DNA from: Pilasporangium apinafurcum
Lineage: Eukaryota > Oomycota > Peronosporomycetes > Pythiales > Pythiaceae
Length of the DNA stretch: 64,000 nucleotides
Assembly (NCBI GenBank): GCA_001600495.1
Contig: BCKE01000009.1
Coordinates: forward strand, 768,234 to 832,233
Direction of reading: 5' to 3'
Below are positions 1 through 10,373 of the stretch, piece after piece. Positions within the stretch are counted from its first letter, which is position 1; each line of letters begins with the position of its first letter. The notes beneath the pieces are model-generated. The model saw only the letters and a list, made by a program, of their open reading frames with translations. It searched no databases and was not told the origin of the DNA. Position numbers and translations under genes: made by a program.

Positions 1-33
1 ATGAACAAGTGGTGTACTCGCATAAGGACATAC

Positions 34-1078
34 CGAGTCATGCTCTCCGCTTTGAATTTCCAATCCCAGTACTTCTTCTGCAAGCTGTCTCAATGCCTTT
101 GGATACAATTTCTAAAAATATCAAAGTGCCAGAAGTGAGCGAATCGACTCCGGAACGGATGACAAGCTAAATTCAACTAGCAAATAACTTACTGTGCCGT
201 TCATTTTGCGACGCATGTACGGACGGTAGTGCGCCGTGTCGCGGATGAGATGCTTGGGCGGAGAGAACATAAGCGCCTGAAAATCATTCTTTAACGCATG
301 ACCCACCACAATCTTGTCCTTAAGCAATTTGCCCACTTCCTTCAAGCACTATCGATTGATTGATTCGCACATCACGGCAATTAGAGCGGCAACGAAGGTA
401 CAATCACTGAGCAAGAGTCTTACGTTACCTGAGCAAATGGAATCGCATGCTTCAAGGATCGCGATCGAATGCCACTCACATGTGTGCGAAAATCTGTTCG
501 TATACAACCATTTAGCTGCGCAACCAATCTCCAGGACAATATCATCACTATCCACCCGTACCTGTGACTTTCTCGACTGGACGCACGTGTTTATCGTACA
601 GCACTTCTCCATTGTAGTCAACAATAGAGCATCGTGCCAACACACTCGTCTTGCCTGAAAGCCCTACACCGACCATTTCACAATCCATGGCGACGATTGT
701 GCTATTGTCGATCCACTCTGCGGTTTTCTCGGCTTTGCGCTTCTGCTGTTTTAACTCTTTCGCGCGCTGCTTGTGTGCGTGCACATCCAAGTCATGCTTC
801 TTCTCTCCGCTGCTGTGTTTGGCGTCCTTCTTTTGAATTTTTGCCTTGAGCGCCATCCAATTTGAGTTAGCCTTGATCACTACCTTCGTTTCCGATTGAG
901 CATTTTGCTGTGACTGCTTGGCGTTGTTGTTCCCGTTTTGCTTCTGTTTCTTTTTGGCAGGCAACAGTTGCTGGTCCTTCTTTATGTTGCTATTATTTTC
1001 TGGTACTTTGCTGCTGCTATTCACTGCGCCACTAGCTGCCTCCGCCGTCCAGCGCTTCCGCTTGTTGCTGTTTCCCAT
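34..1078 (-). CDS. REX4: REX4-like 3'-5' RNA exonuclease (partial)
   Basis: DEDDh-family exonuclease of the REX4/ISG20L2 type, which acts in pre-rRNA processing in the nucleolus. Seen exons: 562-1078, 429-493, 193-348 and 34-111, with phases that join cleanly; introns are 68, 80 and 81 bp. The protein begins at ATG 1078 with a Lys/Gln-rich basic region (probable nuclear/nucleolar targeting). The Exo I motif [10 protein letters not shown] lies near the end of exon 1. Exon 2 supplies the family's FRTHVSGIR stretch, exon 3 the Exo II segment VVGHALKND followed by IRDTAHYRP, and exon 4 the start of Exo III (GEHDS). A GTATGT donor follows at 33, so the rest of the gene lies left of the window. About 272 codons are visible; the full family length is near 290-420. 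The family assignment is secure; the exact cellular role is inferred. Confidence 0.88.
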
Positions 1079-1660
1079 TTCTGTTGTTTTTCGTTTATGG
1101 CGTCACCAGTAGTCTACAATATATTTTCAGCCAATAGAAATTTACTCCATGAGTATTTTTATCCAATAATCATTCTATAATCAGGGCAACTCTTTGGATC
1201 CACGCTCGTAGCGACGCATATGGGCTCTTCGTCAGATTATGATGTGCTTGACGATGGCCACGCAAGCTCTTCTTATTGACACGAGCAGGAAAGTTCAGCA
1301 CTTCTACCGATCATGGGTCCACATCTTTATTACCGGACTCGCCGCCACAACAACAGAAGAAGAAGGAAGCGAAGACATCGGCGTTTATGACTCCCCACAT
1401 GCAGGAAGAGATCATGACGAAAGAACAGTTCGGCAGATTTTCCCTCAACCTCCTCCAACATGAGCAGAGACGCAAGTGAAACAGGAATAACAGGAGTGGA
1501 AGCAAGGAGGACTCAGTTGCTACCACATTATCGGTTGCTACTGTAAAATTCTCCGTGCGTACGCAATAGGAGCCATCACCGATTTCCACTGTGAGCAGAC
1601 AGCCAAGAATTTATCCAGAAGTATACAACACAAGAATATATCTGCATCCACAGAAACCAG

Positions 1661-2515
1661 TTGGGCGAAACAGCTCCTTCTGAAGATAAGGCCAACGTTC
1701 ATGGCTCGAAATGGCCCGAGTTTTGGACTGTCTGTATGTCACGTAAGTGTTATCTCAGTGGCTATTGTTTCCGACATGCATTGCTATTATCGAGGTTGAT
1801 CAGCTCAGATCGCTCACTACATGGAAAATTGAAGTACAGTCACCGATTCTATGTAGTGCTTTCATCGCGAGAAAGGACAGCAAACTACCGGAACAACTGT
1901 ACCTTCTTGTGCTCAGGATCATTTACACATTTTTCCTTCAATAAGAAGACGAAGAGAAAGATGCAGCAGCGTGGCCACTCCATCGACTGGAAACGGCCTG
2001 TCACCACACGTGGTCATCGTCTGGAAGAGCTTGTTGGCATGTTCCACCAGCGAGCAGTCGGAAGAGCTTTACGACTGAAAGAGCTTTGCTTCACATGGAA
2101 TGTCGATGACGATGAAAGCAACAGTGGAGACGGAGAAGACGGTAAGGAAATTGATGACAACAGTGAAGCGCCATATGAAAAGCGTCAAGAACAGCCACTT
2201 GAAGATTTCCATGTGACGCTGGAGAACGCAATCAATCATCTCGAAATTATCTTCCAACAGCGCTTGTTCATCGAGTCTGTAGAAGAAGAGGGTCATTGTC
2301 TACCGGAAGAAAAGACGTACACCTCAGCAGACTATAAAGAGGAATCATTGCTAGCGGACAGCTCCGATACATCATTTGATGAAATATCGTTTCTATTTCA
2401 ATCTACTCTCCTATTCACCATCTCAGAGGACGACCAAGAAGATGAGTCAAGCGACTACGACGATGACGACGACGAACAAGAACTTTTGTCTACGTCAAAC
2501 CTTATTTTTGGATAA
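1661..2515 (+). CDS. Hypothetical acidic-tail protein, gene structure unresolved
   Basis: I do not recognise a family. The 3' part reads as convincing coding sequence: from about 1961 it is basic and amphipathic (HRLEELVGMFHQRAVGRALR), then a middle with the stretch LEDFHVTLENAINHLEIIF, then a strongly acidic Asp/Glu run before the stop at 2513-2515. Upstream, several open pieces in different frames (ATG at about 1220; a Gln/Lys-rich piece 1276-1479; a piece about 1490-1742 ending at a GTAAGT donor at 1743) suggest extra 5' exons or sequence errors. I could not join them with confidence. The span given is the longest single open frame and probably includes intron sequence between about 1743 and 1800-1940. 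Confidence 0.4.
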   Translation: MGETAPSEDKANVHGSKWPEFWTVCMSRKCYLSGYCFRHALLLSRLISSDRSLHGKLKYSHRFYVVLSSRERTANYRNNCTFLCSGSFTHFSFNKKTKRKMQQRGHSIDWKRPVTTRGHRLEELVGMFHQRAVGRALRLKELCFTWNVDDDESNSGDGEDGKEIDDNSEAPYEKRQEQPLEDFHVTLENAINHLEIIFQQRLFIESVEEEGHCLPEEKTYTSADYKEESLLADSSDTSFDEISFLFQSTLLFTISEDDQEDESSDYDDDDDEQELLSTSNLIFG

Positions 2516-2895
2516 AATGCCGTCTAGAGAAATCAATGGCCAGATCGATTTCATGTGTTGCTACGTAGATGTGTTTAATTGTAATGACAAACATACGAAT
2601 GACACTAAGTTACGACATGGATCCGTTTTCGGTTGCACGAATAGCTATATCACGCAGCTTCACCCTCACCACCTTTTCCGCTCAAGTTGATACGAATATG
2701 ACCGCATGGAGGCCATCGTTATAAACTTTGCCTAAAGAGACAATCAGTACTACATTCATGTAGCTGCCCATCCCATTTGTACCCATGTGCAAGATTTATT
2801 CGACGTACTTAGTGCGATTGTACACGGTACTGCATTCAGTATGAGAGAATTGTTCTTGAACTCATCGAAAGCGCAGAATAACAAAAAAGAAAACG
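2516..2895. other. Intergenic, no gene seen
   Basis: About 380 bases between two plus-strand genes. It presumably holds the 3' end of the acidic-tail gene and the promoter of the palmitoyltransferase. No open frame with protein-like composition, repeat or RNA gene was recognised. Confidence 0.5.
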
Positions 2896-4747
2896 ATGGC
2901 GAGCGCAACAGAAGAAGTGGCGATTGCCATACCGTCCACAGCCCATTCCCACGGCATTTTTGGCGGCCAGTGTACTCACGACCATAGTCACCAGCACCAT
3001 CAGCACCAAGAACAACCGCCCGCGGTTCTCAACGGACGCTACCGTTTGCAGCCACACGGCCATTCGCATTCACACTCTGATCACCAAATCACCCCATCAG
3101 TTCCTCTTCCATCGTCACCACCACCACCATCAACACCACAGGAGGAACTATTCATCTGCGCTAAGACCAACAACCTCACGCGGTTCCAGGAGCTCATCGC
3201 GCTCCATGGTGAAGAGCTGGTACAGCAGCGTGATGAGGCAGGTCACACCATCACGCACTGGGTCGCCCAGCGAGGCAGCGCTGAGTTCATCGAGTACATC
3301 CACGAATTGCACGCACCGCTGGATCTGCCAAGTGAAGATGCTGTGAAACTTCATCCGATCCACTGGGCCTGCGCTTCGGGCAACTTAGCAGCCGTCAAGA
3401 CATTGGTGAAGCTTGGGGTTGATATCAACACGGCTGATGTCACCAAGCACCGCACACCACTGCTAATCGCAGCACAGAACGGTTTCCCACTGTTAGTCAT
3501 GTATTTAGTGAAGCAGGAAGCCGATGTGAATCTTGTAGACATTGATCTGGACAGCGCCATTCACTGGGCGGCTTACAAAGGCGCGACAGAGATCGTCTCG
3601 GTGTTCCAGTACTTGGGCTTGAGCTCCGATGCTCCGGATCGCTATGGTCAGACACCACTGCATCTCGCGGCTATGCGCGGCCAATTGGAGACCGTGCAGT
3701 ATCTCGTGGAAGAACTGGACGCCGATCTCCATATCCTTGACGGCCAGGGTCGCACACCCATGAAGCTCGCACAGCTAAAACAGCACCGTCGTGTGGTGAA
3801 TTACCTGGCGCGACAGATCTTCCGACACAAGTGGAACATTTTTTCGTGGTGGGAGAGCAGTCGCGCACCTTATTTCTTTGTATTAGCGAATGTGATTGGG
3901 ATTCTGATGCTTTATGTGGGTGTGCTGATGCCATCGATGCCCGACGCCTGGCGGATCTACATGCCGCATTTACTCTGCACCGCACTTATGTTGTTGTTGT
4001 TCTTCCTCACGAAGCGTACCAGTCCAGGTGATGTCAGTAAAGATGAAATTCACAAGCAAGAGTACACTCAAGTGACCGAGATGCTAGTCAACAGCAACCC
4101 CCAAGACCATCATCAGAGCGCCCATTTGTCACTGGAACGACCGCTCTGCCATAGCTGTCATGTGCAAAGACCACTACGATCCAAACATTGCCGTGTTTGC
4201 AAGACTTGTGTCCATCACTTTGATCACCAGTACGTTTTACCTTGACATTTTATTATCATTATCACTCTTATCAATTTGATACTAATGGTCGAAATATTTT
4301 GCTATGACTAGTTGTCCGTTCGTCGACAACTGCGTGGGGCGTGACAACTACCATTTTTTCCTGGCGTTCGTCAGTTTCCTTGTGATTGATCTTGCCGTCT
4401 TTGAATATCTTTTTTACCTCCACTGGTCACTCCATGGCTTCCGCGCATGGGTGTTATGTGCTATGATCTACTTTGCAGTACTGCTAATCCCAGTACTGCA
4501 GCTCTGTGGCTTTCATCTCTACCTCACGGCCAAGAACTTGACCACGAACGAAGTCATGAACTCCCATCGTTACCAATATATGCGTTCGTCTCAGGGCACC
4601 TACCAGAACCCGTTTGACGGTGGCGTGGTACACAATTTCGCTGAACGCTGTTTACCAAACTACGCGCTTCCTTATGAACGAGTAGATAGAGGAGAAAAAG
4701 AGACTGCAAAAGAAGATGTGCAAGCAGGAGCAGCTCAGATCGTGTAG
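2896..4747 (+). CDS. Ankyrin-repeat DHHC palmitoyltransferase
   Basis: Protein S-acyltransferase of the ZDHHC13/17 (HIP14) architecture, acting on membrane or cytosolic proteins at Golgi/endosomal membranes. Exons 2896-4229 and 4312-4747 (82-bp intron) give 589 residues. The intron falls inside the DHHC signature, which becomes D443-H444-H445-C446 only after splicing, followed by PFVDNCVGRDN. Ankyrin repeats occupy about residues 75-310, with typical units such as GQTPLHLAAMRG. Two membrane segments precede the Cys-rich domain (CHSCHVQRPLRSKHCRVCKTC) and two follow it. The downstream TTNE motif matches the family's TTxE. The N-terminal 60 residues are unusually His-rich (THDHSHQHHQHQ, HGHSHSHSDH), which may bind metal. 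The family call is firm; substrates are unknown. Confidence 0.92.
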
Positions 4748-4871
4748 ATACACAACTATAGCCTTAGTCAACTGTATCATCTCAAGAGATCATATGAGAT
4801 ATCAAAGTACCTCATAGAGGAGCCCCTGTTTCTTCTTTGAGTTCGACTTGACTAACAAAAGCTGGCTAAGA

Positions 4872-5753
4872 CTAGACAACTACGAAATAAACATCTCCGA
4901 CATCTAGACTTGATGAATAAGTGTTTGTTCTTGCGAAAAATGTCTCTAGCAGCGTTGACACCTCTGTCAAGGATGAACTTGTATCGAGGATACTCCAAGA
5001 CTTGTTGGTACCAAACATCTTCTTGAGAAGTTGCTTCTGTTCCTTTGCTGGATATCGTTTCACTTTCAATGTGCTGCTTGGACCTGGTTTGTCTATCTTG
5101 CGTCGTTTGATCCTTGCTGAGTCTTGGAGATCAGAGTTTTCTGAGCATTTCTGCCTTCCTTCCCTTTCTTCTGACAACGAAGACGTTAACACTTGACCAG
5201 AGGTCTTCTTGGCGTTCTCTTGCTTTCATGTCTTCATTGTTGTCTTGATGAAGTTGTTGGTCAATGTAAACCACGACTTGGACGATACGCTCTTTGTGCA
5301 TTTGTGCGGGAAATCCGTACTCAATTCGGTCTTGGATGGTAACCACAATCCTCAAGATCTGCTCTCTACGTGTCATTTCCACCAATCTGAACAGTCTTGA
5401 CTTGTTGTATTTGAGATCGGAACCATTGTCGGTAATCCCTTTACTATCTGGGAAAGCAGTCGATAGCAATACTTTCTGTCGTACACGATCGGATAATTGA
5501 TTTTGGGATGATAAAACTCGACAAGAGNCGATCNTAGCGCTTTGTCAATCTTGNTATNGNNATNATGAAATGATATCCATTCCTTGTTCCAAACGACCAN
5601 CAATTGATTCAAGATCATACAATCGCGTTCTGTGTCCAGTAACACTTGAGATAGCTCTGGTGTTAACAAGACCTTGAAGATCCCACCTCTAATGGTTTCA
5701 AGAGAAATACTAAATATCTCTCGAACTTTGGCAGAGGATGTATACTTGGTCAT
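4872..5753 (-). pseudogene. Degraded coding relic, family uncertain
   Basis: Three overlapping minus-strand open segments (5373-5753, 5131-5469, 4872-5192) each read as protein-like but sit in different frames, so the sequence needs at least two frame changes. No good GT-AG introns explain them, and there is no clear start or end. Ambiguous bases at about 5527-5600 add doubt. Visible stretches include IRGGIFKVLLTPELSQVLL, a Trp-rich helix, LVEFYHPKINYPIVYDRKY, and a basic patch ARIKRRKIDKP. The order of helical segments and the KRRKI patch loosely recall the N-terminal HEAT region of ATM/Tel1 kinases, but that is a guess from memory. It could also lie inside the piggyBac-like element to its right. 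Confidence 0.4.
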
Positions 5754-6202
5754 CCCTTTCGACTGGAAGCGATGTCATGAGATTGACAAGTAAGATAGAT
5801 GACAGTCAGTCATCAATAATCTAATGTGTGACAGTCGATAAGAACAAAACGATAAATATCTTGATAGCACAAAAGATCCAATGTTGCCACCATTTAGAAA
5901 GAATAGAGTGTACTCGGAGTATAAAGCGTTTAGTGTCTCCATAGAGAGGCATAGCAAATGGTCAATGACAGCATTACCCTTATGATAATGGAGTGAATGG
6001 GTATGGGAAGTGATGAGTTGTTTGATGGTGATTGCAGTGTTTGAGTCATGATTCAGCAGAAGAATTACTTTCTTTGAGTGAAATAAAGCAGTTATATTTC
6101 ATTTTTTTAGTGGGTCCATTCGTGATTTTATGTGATGCACAGAGTATGAGTTATAAAATATGGATGGAGGTACGTTGTGGAACTCATGGGTACAATTGCT
6201 TC
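5754..6202. other. Possible continuation of the left transposon copy
   Basis: About 450 bases with no intact gene. The inverted partner of this stretch would fall inside the assembly gap at 10374-11373, so this may be further element sequence whose second copy is not assembled. No outer terminal repeat was found here. Confidence 0.35.
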
Positions 6203-6922
6203 ATTCCTTTGATCAAATCCTATTCACAAAAAATAAATATCACTACTAGAGATGCTCTGTGCGGTCACGATTTGAGCCCTCAGTGATTCCATGAGGCACA
6301 TTCGATAAAAGTATCTCACAAATGTTTTCGGTCCTAATTCTAAGCTTCGTGTCCATACAAGACGTGTCTTACGTGTTTCCAGCATCCACCATGGCATTGT
6401 TACATTTCACCCACTTTTGATTGTTCACAATGATGCCACCACTGATATCCAAGTGATTTTCCTGTTGCAAATTAATATCCTCAGCCTCCGAACTTGATGA
6501 ATCACTGCTGATGCTCATGTCAGAATCAAATCCAGAGAAGGATGCTTGATGTAATGGTGGTATCTCTGATTAGATGCTGATGTGGTTTTCCTCGTCATGT
6601 ATACGACTCAACGATGTGTCGACAGTAATACCACGGACATGGACGCACTCAAAACTCCCGCTGTCCCATACGACCTCGTTTGTGTGATCTTTGCCTTTCT
6701 TTTGCATCGATACTACTGCACCACGATTTCTGGACAATCGCTTTGATTTTCCACACACTCGATCTCCTCGCATCCGTTCATGAAAAGAAGGATAGCGGAG
6801 AAACGAGCTCATTGCGAAGAATTGGAAACAAGTTTCTGTTTCTATCGATGTGGATTGCTTCGTTTGAAAAGCCATATCAAAATATATCCTTTCAGCAGGA
6901 GAAATGAGACGATAGAGATTAA
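6203..6922 (-). mobile_element. piggyBac-like DNA transposon end, left copy
   Basis: This stretch is repeated almost exactly, in inverted orientation, at 9646-10373. Sampled stretches are identical, apart from a 10-bp length difference with a few substitutions near 6765-6785. The shared sequence weakens only in the last ~15 bases, and both copies reach a TTAA (6919-6922 here; 9646-9649 in the partner). TTAA is the target site of piggyBac elements. Read on the minus strand from the TTAA, an ORF of about 101 codons (6570-6875) starts with MAFQTKQST. Further on in the same direction comes a Ser/Glu-rich segment, and then WTRSLELGPKTFVRYFYRM, which resembles the start of the piggyBac transposase domain. 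The outer boundary of this copy was not found; homology can be followed only to 6203 because the partner runs into the gap. Confidence 0.6.
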
Positions 6923-7148
6923 CAATGTCGGTCGATATAAGTTAATATATAGTTCAAACATAATAATGGTCGGTCGGTTATTATGTAAAGCGCACTTAGT
7001 GCTCAATTAGCCGTACTTAGTGCATTCTTTCCATTCTTGCTGATGGCAAGAGCGAAGAGCTGCGAGGCAGAACTACTCAAACGCCGAAGAAGAGTCTCTT
7101 TCTTTGGGTGTGTGAACCCCCACTGTCACTTAAGAAACAGACTCGGCG

Positions 7149-9398
7149 ATGTTGCCCAAGGGAAAGAAATTGACTGCGATCAACGACAGAATGACGATGG
7201 AAGTCGTAGAGACGGCGGACGACTTGCCACTCATGCGAAATAACTCTGGAAGTGACGCAAATGACATGCAAAGGCATGGTCTGCAGCTCCAGAATCCACA
7301 GCAGCGCATGTGGGTCGCGAGATCAATGGGCGGATTGGCGTTGCTGTTCTTAATACTCGTGTACTTGGTCGTGCATCGCAACCGACTACCGGCCATTCAG
7401 CAGCAAGGTGAACATCAGAAGCAAAGCATTGATTCAGCGTTTAGCCAGTCATTTCCGAGTGATGTCTTGGCGATGATGGATACAACTATGGATCCGTGTG
7501 AAGATTTTTATCAGTTTAGTTGTGGCAAATTCATTCAAGATAAGGATATTCCCGCGGAGAAATCGAGCGTGTATGCTTCTTTCACCACTATCATCGATCG
7601 AAATGAGCGGGTGCTGCAGGACATTATGACTGAAAACTGGCCATTCTTAGGCGAATTGTATAATTCCTGCATGAACCTGACAGCTATCGACGCAGATGGT
7701 GCAGCACCATTGTATGCAGATCTGCAGCGCATTGCAGGTGTGCATGACAAATCAGCACTATTTCGATTGGCCGGAGAATTGTCACGTACAGGACCGGATT
7801 TCCTGACGAGTTTGTCAGTCTCTGCCGATGCAAAAGACGCGAAAAGGTACATCTTGTACGTTTCACAGACTGGACTGACACTCCCGGACACGCAATATTA
7901 TCTCGATAGCGACACGTACAACCAATATGTCGACGACTTTCGTGTGTTTATTACGGCTATGTTGACATTGTCAGGGTGGAGTACGACTGACTATGAAGCA
8001 CAACAGCAAGCAGAACTAGTACTCGGATTCGAAAAGCAACTGGCTACGTTATTCATACCAAAAGAAGAGATGACAGACCCCACTGCGACGTACAACCGCA
8101 TGCCAATTGCAGACGTGATGCAGGAATATCCACTGCTGATTGGGGAATACATGAACGGCACTGGCATCACACTACCGCCATCGTCATCTGTAATCATGGA
8201 AACGCCAACTTTCTTTCAACAGGCGGAAAGATTAGTAACAGAGACCCCACTAGAAACGCTGCAAGTCTTGTTGGCATACGATTACATCCAAGATGCATCG
8301 ACGACGCTGTCGGAGCCATTTATTGCATCAGCATTCGCCTTTTTCGCCCAGAAACTTAGTGGCCAACAAGAGCGAACACCGCGATGGAAAGTGTGTCTGC
8401 ATAAGGTTGAAGCATATTTCCCTGACTTGATTGGTAAATTTTTCTTTCTCAAGCAGTTCAATCAGGAAAGTGAACAAATCGCCAAAGACCTCGTGACCCA
8501 AGTGGAAACGGCGATGCAACAACGACTGAGCAAAGTCGAGTGGCTCGATGCGTCTACGCGTACAGCAGCAACGAAGAAACTGCAGCAAGTCTCGAATCTG
8601 ATCGGACACTCCACCAAACAAGAGCATTTCCCGTTTATATTGACATCCACCAATTTCTCTACCAATATTCGTACACTTTTGCAATATCAATACGACAAGG
8701 CAATCGCTCAAATTGGCGGACAAGTAGACCGAGAGGAATGGTTCATGACAGCAGCAGAAGTGAACGCCTATTACAACCCACTCGCGAACCAGATCGTGTT
8801 TCCCGCGGGAATTCTGCAGCCGCCATTTTTCTCTCAAACGCGACACGCAGCACAGAATTTCGGGTCGATCGGCAGCATCATCGGTCATGAGCTCACACAC
8901 GGCTTTGATGATCGAGGACGTTACTATGACGGCGATGGGAACTTGGTCAGTTGGTGGAGCGACGCCACGCAACGAGAGTTTGAGGCTCGTGCAGCGTGTC
9001 TCGTGGATCAGTATGCGTCTTTTGAAGTAGTGAGTGCATTTGATCCCGCCAGAGTGCTGGGGAATGTGAATGGAAACTATACTTTGGGCGAAAACATCGC
9101 TGACAATGGTGGTGTCAAGCTCGCGTACAAAGCGTTTCAACAACAAAGGAAGAAGACTCAAGAGGACGATCAATTGTCGAAGAACGAAGCCGAGCAACTC
9201 TTCTTCTTGTCGTTCGCACAGGCATTTTGCGCCAAGACTCGCGACGAAGCAATGCAAAGAAGATTGAACACAGACCCACATGCACCCGAGCAATGGCGCG
9301 TAAACGGTGTGATGATGAATAGCAAAGAGTTTGCGCGTGTGTTTGCATGTCCAGTTGGTGCAAAGATGAACCCAGAGCAGAAATGCCAATTATGGTAA
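7149..9398 (+). CDS. M13-family membrane metallopeptidase (neprilysin-like)
   Basis: Zinc endopeptidase of family M13 (neprilysin, endothelin-converting enzyme, PepO). A single uninterrupted ORF gives 749 residues, the normal family length. A type II signal-anchor (GGLALLFLILVYLVVH) lies at about residues 57-73, so the catalytic domain faces the outside or lumen. The N-terminal M13 domain starts around MDTTMDPCEDFYQFSCGKF. Zinc and catalytic residues are visible: HELTH with H580, E581, H584, then GENIADNGG with E648 as third zinc ligand. NAYYNP and the C-terminal CPVG...KCQLW box are also typical. All key residues are present, so the enzyme looks functional. It sits alone between two inverted transposon copies. 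The start at 7149 is the first ATG of the frame and leaves a cytoplasmic tail of about 56 residues. Confidence 0.95.
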   Translation: MLPKGKKLTAINDRMTMEVVETADDLPLMRNNSGSDANDMQRHGLQLQNPQQRMWVARSMGGLALLFLILVYLVVHRNRLPAIQQQGEHQKQSIDSAFSQSFPSDVLAMMDTTMDPCEDFYQFSCGKFIQDKDIPAEKSSVYASFTTIIDRNERVLQDIMTENWPFLGELYNSCMNLTAIDADGAAPLYADLQRIAGVHDKSALFRLAGELSRTGPDFLTSLSVSADAKDAKRYILYVSQTGLTLPDTQYYLDSDTYNQYVDDFRVFITAMLTLSGWSTTDYEAQQQAELVLGFEKQLATLFIPKEEMTDPTATYNRMPIADVMQEYPLLIGEYMNGTGITLPPSSSVIMETPTFFQQAERLVTETPLETLQVLLAYDYIQDASTTLSEPFIASAFAFFAQKLSGQQERTPRWKVCLHKVEAYFPDLIGKFFFLKQFNQESEQIAKDLVTQVETAMQQRLSKVEWLDASTRTAATKKLQQVSNLIGHSTKQEHFPFILTSTNFSTNIRTLLQYQYDKAIAQIGGQVDREEWFMTAAEVNAYYNPLANQIVFPAGILQPPFFSQTRHAAQNFGSIGSIIGHELTHGFDDRGRYYDGDGNLVSWWSDATQREFEARAACLVDQYASFEVVSAFDPARVLGNVNGNYTLGENIADNGGVKLAYKAFQQQRKKTQEDDQLSKNEAEQLFFLSFAQAFCAKTRDEAMQRRLNTDPHAPEQWRVNGVMMNSKEFARVFACPVGAKMNPEQKCQLW

Positions 9399-9645
9399 TT
9401 TATTTGGTGTTGGTTTCGCACAAGGTCGCAAAGTCTTCATTGGAGCTGGTGTTAGCGTGATAGTTGGAAATACAGTGTTTGTGTGATGTAGTAATGATGT
9501 AAATAGCTTTATGTTGAGAGGTATCCTTTAGAAAGGTCCTGAAGGTTCAACAAGGATTAATTCGGCATTCTACGTTGTGTGTATGTATGTGTGAGCCAAG
9601 CAAACTCACGCAGCTTTGCACGAAAATTCAAATTGTAATATGAAT

Positions 9646-10373
9646 TTAACCTTTATCTTCCTTTCTCCTGCTGAAAGGATATATTTTGATATGGCTTTTC
9701 AAACGAAGCAATCCACATCGATAGAAACAGAAACTTGTTTCCAATTCTTCGCAATGAGCTCGTTTCTCCGCTATCCTTCTTTTCATGAATGAATGTGAGG
9801 AGATGTGAAGAGATCGAGTGTGTGGAAAATCAAAGCGATTGTCCAGAAATCGTGGTGCAGTAGTATCGATGCAAAAGAAAGGCAAAGATCACACAAACGA
9901 GGTCGTATGGGACAGCGGGAGTTTTGAGTGCGTCCATGTCCGTGGTATTACTGTCGACACATCGTTGAGTCGTATACATGACGAGGAAAACCACATCAGC
10001 ATCTAATCAGAGATACCACCATTACATCAAGCATCCTTCTCTGGATTTGATTCTGACATGAGCATCAGCAGTGATTCATCAAGTTCGGAGGCTGAGGATA
10101 TTAATTTGCAACAGGAAAATCACTTGGATATCAGTGGTGGCATCATTGTGAACAATCAAAAGTGGGTGAAATGTAACAATGCCATGGTGGATGCTGGAAA
10201 CACGTAAGACACGTCTTGTATGGACACGAAGCTTAGAATTAGGACCGAAAACATTTGTGAGATACTTTTATCGAATGTGCCTCATGGAATCACTGAGGGC
10301 TCAAATCGTGACCGCACAGAGCATCTCTAGTAGTGATATTTATTTTTTGTGAATAGGATTTGATCAAAGGAAT
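9646..10373 (+). mobile_element. piggyBac-like DNA transposon end, right copy
   Basis: Inverted partner of 6203-6922. From TTAA at 9646 the sequence reads CCTTTATCTTC and then matches the left copy from 9662 to 10373, where the assembly gap begins. The initial part of the ORF and the Ser/Glu-rich segment are retained (open frame 9818-10006). A 10-bp length difference beside the ORF start region separates the two copies, which therefore are not assembly duplicates of one sequence. Within this copy the transposase-like stretch breaks off at the gap. Near identity implies recent insertion or duplication. Confidence 0.6.

Noticed and set aside
8328-9389. 353-codon minus-strand open frame
   Set aside because: It is fully antisense to the M13 peptidase catalytic region, whose zinc motifs fix the coding strand; its composition is unlike a folded protein.
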